From: an uncultured Bacteroidales bacterium
Lineage (GTDB): Bacteria; Bacteroidota; Bacteroidia; Bacteroidales; Bacteroidaceae
DNA: 17,418 nt
Assembly: GCA_937901185.1 (NCBI GenBank)
Contig: CALCHR010000205.1
Location: 1-17,418 of the forward strand
Direction: 5' to 3'
Below, one piece after another: positions 12,895-17,418 of this stretch. Both the position numbers and the translations under genes were made by a program. A model generated the notes under the pieces. It was not told where the DNA came from, did not search any database, and saw nothing but the letters and a program-made list of their open reading frames with translations. Each line of letters begins with the position of its first letter. Within the stretch, counting starts at the first letter, position 1.

Positions 12895-15528
12895 TTAGAA
12901 CTCTTGTCCGATGATAAAGTGGAACTGGCTGCCGCCGGCGTTCATGCCGTTCACCTGTTTCTGGAAACCGTAGGCCCAGTCGATACCCATCAAACCAACC
13001 ATCGGCAGAAGGATACGCACGCCGACACCGGCTGAGCGCTTCATGTCGAAGGGGTTGAACTTGTTGATGTCGCTCCAGGCATTACCACCCTCCACAAAAG
13101 CCAAGGCGTAGATGTTGGTGGAGCCTTCGAGCATCAGCGGGTAGCGCAACTCGAGCGTCATGCGGCTGTAGGCATAAGCGTTGCCACCGTTAGCGCCGGC
13201 GATGCTTCCATTGTCGTAACCGCGCAGACCGATGGTCTCAGTGGCATAGCCGGTAGAGTAGCCCGACATTCCGTCGCCACCCACATAGTAAGTTTCAAAG
13301 GGCGATTTCTTGTAGCGGTTGTAGGCACCGAGCAAGCCAAACTCTATGCGTGTCATCAGCACAGGGGCTTTTACGATGCTGGCCAAGGGAGTGAAGGTGC
13401 GGAACTTAAACTTCCACTTGTGGTATTCTATCCAGCGGTATTTCTCTTGGGCCTCGGCCTGATAGGTAGAACTTTGATAGTTGTTGGCCAAATCCTTGTA
13501 GTTCTTTCCGTCCCACAAAGAGTAGGGGGGAGTGGCTGAAACCGAGAAGAGCAACTCCGAACCGTGGCGCGGATAGAAGGGGTGGTCGGTAGAGTTACGG
13601 CTGAGCGAGAGCGAGAGGTTGATGTTGTTGCAAGTACCGTCGGTGATGAGGAAGTACTGCCATGACTTCAAGATGTAGCGGGTGTAAGCCAACTCGGCCA
13701 TGAAGGAGAAGTAGTCGTCGGGCCAGCGCAGACGCTTACCAAAGCCTACGGAGATTCCGAACATCTTTACATACTTGTCAGGGTCGTAGTAGTTGGTGTA
13801 GTTGTAGTAGCTGCTGCTGCTTCCGTAGCCATACATATAATTATAATAGTTATTGTAGTAGCTGCTGCCGTAATAGCTGTCGCTGACGTCGGTCTGTTTT
13901 GAGTAGTAAGCCGATACGGAGAACTGGTTAGGACGCTTGCCGCCAAACCAAGGGTCGAGGAACGAGATCGAGTAGCTCTGATAATACGTACCGTTAGTCT
14001 GTCCGCTGATAGAAAGCGTCTGTCCATCTCCCTGAGGGATAAAACCGGCGCGCTTAGAACCTTTGCCAAAAAGATTTTGCATGGAGAAGTTGGTAAACTT
14101 CAGACCGATGCGGCCCACAATACCTGTTTGTCCCCAACCGGCTGAGAGTTCCACCTGGTCGCCGCCTTTGGTCACCAAGGGATAGGTCACATCGACCGTT
14201 CCGGTTGTGGGGTCGGGGCGGATGCCTTTGGAGATGCCGCTCTGCAAAGCTTCGGGGTCAAACTGGTTCATGTTGGCCAACTCGCGAACGGAGCGTTGGA
14301 TAGCCTCCATGCTGAAGAGATCGCCGGGCTTGGTGCGCAATTCGCGGCGGATAACATTTTCGTAGACACGGTCGTTGCCGCTGATGCGGATGTTGTTGAA
14401 GGTAGCCTGGCGGCCTTCGTCCAAGCGCATTTCAAGGTCTACGGAGTCGCCTTCAATGTTGATTTCCACTGGGTCAAGGCGGTAGAATACATAGCCGTTG
14501 TTGTAGTACTGCTGGCCGATAGCGTCTTCGTCTTCGTTGAGTCGCTTGTTGAGCAAGGAGAGGTCGTAGACGTCGCCCTTCTTCATCTTAAGCGTGTGGG
14601 CAAGGGCTTCGGTCGGGTAGACAGTGTTGCCGACCCATTCGATGTTGCGCACATAATATTTCTGACCTTCGTAGAGATTCAGGTAGATGTTGATGCGTTT
14701 TTCGTCGAGGGTTTCTATGCTGTCGCTCTTGATAAGGGCGTCGCGGTAGCCCCATGAGTTTAATTTGTCAATCAGCAGTCCCTTGTCCTCCTCGTATTTT
14801 TCCGGGATGAACTTCTTGGAGCGGAAGATGTTGAGGATATGTTTCTCGTGGGTCTTCTTCATGGCGCGCTTCAGTTTACCGATATGTTCCTCGGCAACGC
14901 CGGTGATGTAGATTTTATTGACCTTTATCTTCTCGTGCTTGTTGATATTGATGTCCACCAGTTCGCGGTTGTCGCCGGTCACATCTTCGCGGCGCAGAAT
15001 TTCCACCTCGGCATTCTTAAAGCCCTTCTCGTCGAAGTAGCGCTTGATGATAATCTTGGCGCGGTCCACGATGTCGGGCGTGATAGGACTTCCGATGGTC
15101 AATCCAAGGCGTGCTTCCAAGTCTTCCCTTTCCGATTTTTTCACACCGCTATAGCTGATGCTGGAGATGCGAGGTTGTGCGGTGAGTTTGATGTGGAGGT
15201 AGATTTTGTTGCCTACGATGCTGTCGGCTTCAATGCTGACATTGGAGAAGAGCTTCTGCTCCCAATAGTTCTGAATAGCCTCGCTCATGTCGGCGCCTGG
15301 CACTTCGTAGGTCTTGCCTATTTCGAGTCCGGAGATGCTGAGCAGGAGAGATTCGTCAAAGCCTTTTACGCCGTCTACAGTCAGTCCGCCGAGGATGTAT
15401 TTAGGATGGTCGGCGGTGTAGACTATTTCGGGCTTGTTGTCGTCGCTCTGTTCTTGTGCGTAGCTGTTGGCAGTGAAGAGCGTAAGCGCTGCTGTCAGTA
15501 GTAGTTTGATAGGTGATATGTGTCTCAT
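12895..15528 (-). CDS. bamA: Outer membrane protein assembly factor BamA
   Basis: The protein has 877 residues. A signal peptide runs to about Ala24 ('LLLTAALTLFTANSYA'). POTRA domains fill about 45-430, and a 16-strand Omp85 barrel fills the C-terminal half, ending in Phe877 ('FHFIIGQEF') as a beta-signal. It inserts barrel proteins into the outer membrane and is essential where tested. An odd stretch at 552-581 has 14 Tyr in 30 residues, the rest mostly Ser, Asn and Gly; it lies between predicted barrel strands and is probably a surface loop. The gene starts 15 bases after the uppS stop and is followed by two ompH chaperone genes, a conserved Bacteroidales order. Confidence 0.95.
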   Translation of the reverse strand: MRHISPIKLLLTAALTLFTANSYAQEQSDDNKPEIVYTADHPKYILGGLTVDGVKGFDESLLLSISGLEIGKTYEVPGADMSEAIQNYWEQKLFSNVSIEADSIVGNKIYLHIKLTAQPRISSISYSGVKKSEREDLEARLGLTIGSPITPDIVDRAKIIIKRYFDEKGFKNAEVEILRREDVTGDNRELVDININKHEKIKVNKIYITGVAEEHIGKLKRAMKKTHEKHILNIFRSKKFIPEKYEEDKGLLIDKLNSWGYRDALIKSDSIETLDEKRINIYLNLYEGQKYYVRNIEWVGNTVYPTEALAHTLKMKKGDVYDLSLLNKRLNEDEDAIGQQYYNNGYVFYRLDPVEINIEGDSVDLEMRLDEGRQATFNNIRISGNDRVYENVIRRELRTKPGDLFSMEAIQRSVRELANMNQFDPEALQSGISKGIRPDPTTGTVDVTYPLVTKGGDQVELSAGWGQTGIVGRIGLKFTNFSMQNLFGKGSKRAGFIPQGDGQTLSISGQTNGTYYQSYSISFLDPWFGGKRPNQFSVSAYYSKQTDVSDSYYGSSYYNNYYNYMYGYGSSSSYYNYTNYYDPDKYVKMFGISVGFGKRLRWPDDYFSFMAELAYTRYILKSWQYFLITDGTCNNINLSLSLSRNSTDHPFYPRHGSELLFSVSATPPYSLWDGKNYKDLANNYQSSTYQAEAQEKYRWIEYHKWKFKFRTFTPLASIVKAPVLMTRIEFGLLGAYNRYKKSPFETYYVGGDGMSGYSTGYATETIGLRGYDNGSIAGANGGNAYAYSRMTLELRYPLMLEGSTNIYALAFVEGGNAWSDINKFNPFDMKRSAGVGVRILLPMVGLMGIDWAYGFQKQVNGMNAGGSQFHFIIGQEF

Positions 15529-15543
15529 GTTTACAATCTTCGG

Positions 15544-16284
15544 TTAGGGCTTCACAACCTGTTCGCTGGTCTTGCCGAATCGGCGTTCTCTGCTTTGGTA
15601 GTCCCAGATGGCTTGGCAGAGCGATTCGGTGCTGAAGTCGGGCCAGTAGGTATCGCAGAAATAAAGTTCCGAGTAAGCGCATTGCCACAGCAGGTAGTTG
15701 CTGAGTCGCACTTCGCCTCCTGTGCGGATGAGCAGTTCAGGGTCGGGCATGCCCACAGTAGCCAGGTGGCTGTCGATGGTCTTGTCGGAGATTTCTTCGG
15801 GCTTTATTTTTCCCTCGGCGGCTTCTTGTGCGATGTGGCGCACGGCTTCTGTGATTTCCCATTTAGAGGAGTAGCTCAATGCCACGACCATGGTCATGCC
15901 GGTATTTATCGAGGTGTTTTTTTCGCAGTTGAGGATAGAGGCCTTCACGTGTTCGGGCACTCTGGTCAGGTCGCCGATGATTTTTAGGCGCACGTTGTTC
16001 TTCATGAACAGCTCTTCTTCGAGCGAGGTTAATATGAGCGACATGAGTGCGGCTACTTCTTCCACCGGTCGGTTCCAGTTTTCGGTAGAGAAGGTGTAGA
16101 GCGTCAGGAACTTCACTCCCAGGTTTGAGGCGGCCTCTGTGATTTCTCTTACGGCCACTACTCCTTGCTGGTGTCCCATGCTGCGGCTCATTCCTCTAGC
16201 CTTTGCCCATCGCCCGTTACCATCCATGATGATGGCGATGTGGGTGGGGATGCGCGTCATGTCTATTTGTTCTTTATAGGTCAT
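15544..16284 (-). CDS. uppS: Undecaprenyl diphosphate synthase (cis-prenyltransferase)
   Basis: The protein has 246 residues. It extends farnesyl diphosphate with eight isopentenyl units to the C55 carrier used for peptidoglycan and surface polysaccharide. The family motifs are complete: MDGNGRWA with catalytic Asp21, GHQQG (37-41), FSTENWNRP, RTGGEVRLSN from 187 with the diphosphate-binding arginines, and RERRF (232-236). The ATG at 16284 is given; an internal ATG at 16260 (residue 9, 'MTRIPTHIAIIMDG') is nearly as likely and would start close to the fold. It sits 42 bases after the PorG-like gene and 15 before bamA. Confidence 0.95.
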   Translation of the reverse strand: MTYKEQIDMTRIPTHIAIIMDGNGRWAKARGMSRSMGHQQGVVAVREITEAASNLGVKFLTLYTFSTENWNRPVEEVAALMSLILTSLEEELFMKNNVRLKIIGDLTRVPEHVKASILNCEKNTSINTGMTMVVALSYSSKWEITEAVRHIAQEAAEGKIKPEEISDKTIDSHLATVGMPDPELLIRTGGEVRLSNYLLWQCAYSELYFCDTYWPDFSTESLCQAIWDYQSRERRFGKTSEQVVKP

Positions 16285-16326
16285 AGTGTATATTTTTTTG
16301 CTACTTATGGGAGTTGCCTACGGGCT

Positions 16327-17028
16327 TCAGTCTTTGTTGCAGGTAGGACATTTGGGCGCCAGGTCGTAGGTCAGTGTCAGCATAGTCACAGAGAACTGGT
16401 CTTTGTTGCGCATGCCTGTCGACTTGATGCCGTGGGGCGCTTCGAGGTTATCCAGCTTGTCGCTGAAGGTGAGGTGCATTCTCCATTCCAGGCCCAGGTT
16501 GAGACGGCGGCCCACTTTGTATTTCAGGCCGACGCCTATGGGGATGTTGGGCGTAAAGGCTTTTCCTGCCGAGGAGTAAGTCAGGCCAAATCCGGCTTGG
16601 ATGTAGGGCACGATGCGACTGTATCCTTGATAGCCCTGTTCGTATCCGTAGGGCAGGAAGTGGAGTTCGTAGAGCGCAGAGAGGTCGAAGAGGCCTCCGG
16701 AGAATTTGTGTTTCAGCGTCTCTGTTGTTACGCCGTCGGGCGTAGCGGGATAGAAGTTGTCAATGCCTTCTGTCTTTCCGCTGATGTTGGCGTAGGTGAG
16801 TGCTGTCTTTACGGCCATGCGTGGGTTGAGCGGGAAGCGTGCCATGAGGCCTCCGGCAAGGTTTGTGCCGCCGTAGAAGGCAGAGTTGGCATCGTTCAGC
16901 ATGAAGTTCACGCCGGCTGCGGCTCCGAGTTCAAGGCGGTATTCCACCTCGTCTTGTGCCGTCGCTTTCCGGGCACCGACAATCAGGAGGGCTGTAACGA
17001 GCAGCAGTATGTGCAGCGTTGGTCTCAT
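16327..17028 (-). CDS. porG: PorG/DUF6089-type outer membrane beta-barrel protein
   Basis: The protein has 233 residues. A signal peptide runs to about Ala24 ('ILLLVTALLIVGARKATA'). The rest alternates short beta strands, as in a small 8-strand barrel, and ends with CPTC at 227-230 followed by NKD. The family is placed by its position directly before uppS and bamA and by the barrel pattern. PorG of Porphyromonas gingivalis sits in this same order and belongs to the type IX secretion system. DUF6089 members also occur in species without that system, so a T9SS role here is not certain. It starts one base after the stop of the upstream gene, so it is tightly coupled. Confidence 0.75.
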   Translation of the reverse strand: MRPTLHILLLVTALLIVGARKATAQDEVEYRLELGAAAGVNFMLNDANSAFYGGTNLAGGLMARFPLNPRMAVKTALTYANISGKTEGIDNFYPATPDGVTTETLKHKFSGGLFDLSALYELHFLPYGYEQGYQGYSRIVPYIQAGFGLTYSSAGKAFTPNIPIGVGLKYKVGRRLNLGLEWRMHLTFSDKLDNLEAPHGIKSTGMRNKDQFSVTMLTLTYDLAPKCPTCNKD

Positions 17029-17029
17029 C

Positions 17030-17418
17030 TTACGGCTGTTGGTTCTTGATGAAAGAGGTGGGCGGAGTTTGCCAGCCCAGTCTGTTCAGTCGGCCGCGCC
17101 ACACTTCGCCTGTGCCGCCGCAAACGAGCCAGATAAAGTTGTCCTTATCTGCGAAGGCGGATACAGAGGAGGGGCGTGCCATATCTTTGGGTGCTTCAAA
17201 GTCATTCTTTTTCCAGGTGCGTCCGTTGTCGCGGCTGGTGTAGAAGTCCACAGCGTCTTGGCCCGTGCCGAGTCCTACGAGGAGCGAGGCTTTGTCGTAG
17301 GTGAAGAGTGAGGGCGATGTGATGGTCGGACAGTTGTATGGATTGTCGGCAGCAGCCGGATAGTAGGTCCAGGCAAAGCTTTCGCCTCCGGTGAGGTCTA
17401 TGTTGTGTTTCCACACAG
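17030..17418 (-). CDS. C-terminal part of a beta-propeller-like protein with an Asp-box motif (partial)
   Basis: Only the last 128 or so residues are in the window; the 5' end is beyond the right edge, and the GTG near 17416 should not be read as the start. The segment contains SRDNGRTW, an Asp-box (S-x-D-x-G-x-T-W) typical of beta-propellers, then a repeat-like 'SVSAFADKDNFIWLVCGGTGEVWRGRLNRLGW'. Bacteroidales often carry a DUF6242-type lipoprotein in this place before the PorG/DUF6089 gene, and this is probably one. No enzymatic residues can be judged from the fragment. It is separated from the PorG-like gene by one base, which suggests that it heads or continues the same operon. Confidence 0.6.
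   Translation of the reverse strand, partial: VWKHNIDLTGGESFAWTYYPAAADNPYNCPTITSPSLFTYDKASLLVGLGTGQDAVDFYTSRDNGRTWKKNDFEAPKDMARPSSVSAFADKDNFIWLVCGGTGEVWRGRLNRLGWQTPPTSFIKNQQP

Noticed and set aside
16165..17049. A 294-codon open frame on the plus strand over uppS and the PorG-like gene.
   Set aside because: Antisense to two genes with family motifs; no domain features.

Overview
The window looks like chromosomal core DNA of a member of the Bacteroidales, most likely close to Prevotella or Porphyromonas. This rests on the gene families and their order: porG-like – uppS – bamA – two ompH genes, leuS – yitT – rdgB – yhbY, and a DUF2027/Smr protein. It also rests on promoters of the Bacteroidetes type (TTTG, 19 bases, TAnnTTTG) and on starts that lack Shine-Dalgarno sequences. 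I see no transposase, integrase, phage gene, CRISPR array, tRNA or rRNA. The assignment comes from reading the sequence and recalling the families; no database was searched.

Layout. (1) Positions 14-5012, minus strand: a housekeeping operon read leuS, yitT-like, rdgB, yhbY. It has a good promoter in front of leuS, and the rdgB stop and yhbY start overlap as ATGA. (2) Positions 5124-6227, minus strand: a DUF2027 protein with a C-terminal Smr domain. (3) Positions 6228-6668: a 441-base divergent gap with the promoters of both flanking genes and an inverted-repeat element, here called element A. (4) Positions 6669-10332, plus strand: etfB, etfA and an acyl-CoA dehydrogenase, closed by a strong terminator. 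(5) Positions 10402-11259, plus strand: a WYL-domain regulator whose start lies just behind that terminator. (6) Positions 11260-11726: a 467-base convergent gap with a terminator for each side and a second inverted-repeat element, element B. (7) Positions 11727-17418, minus strand: the outer-membrane biogenesis locus, read as a propeller-like protein cut by the window edge, a PorG/DUF6089 barrel, uppS, bamA, ompH and ompH.

How the genes fit together. The EtfBA-dehydrogenase operon is a self-contained acyl-CoA redox unit. The bamA region couples barrel insertion (BamA), periplasmic chaperones (two Skp/OmpH proteins) and the lipid carrier for envelope polymers (UppS). The leuS operon holds translation (LeuRS), a membrane protein, nucleotide-pool cleaning (RdgB) and ribosome assembly (YhbY).

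The least explained parts are the two long intergenic gaps. They hold two elements of 86-90 bases that share one scaffold: perfect outer inverted repeats, an inner CTAGGAAAA/TTTTTCCTAG inverted repeat and a 21-base internal period. The two copies differ in their outer arms and in the words repeated inside them. They are the best candidate here for something undescribed, although they may prove to be an ordinary interspersed repeat family of this lineage.
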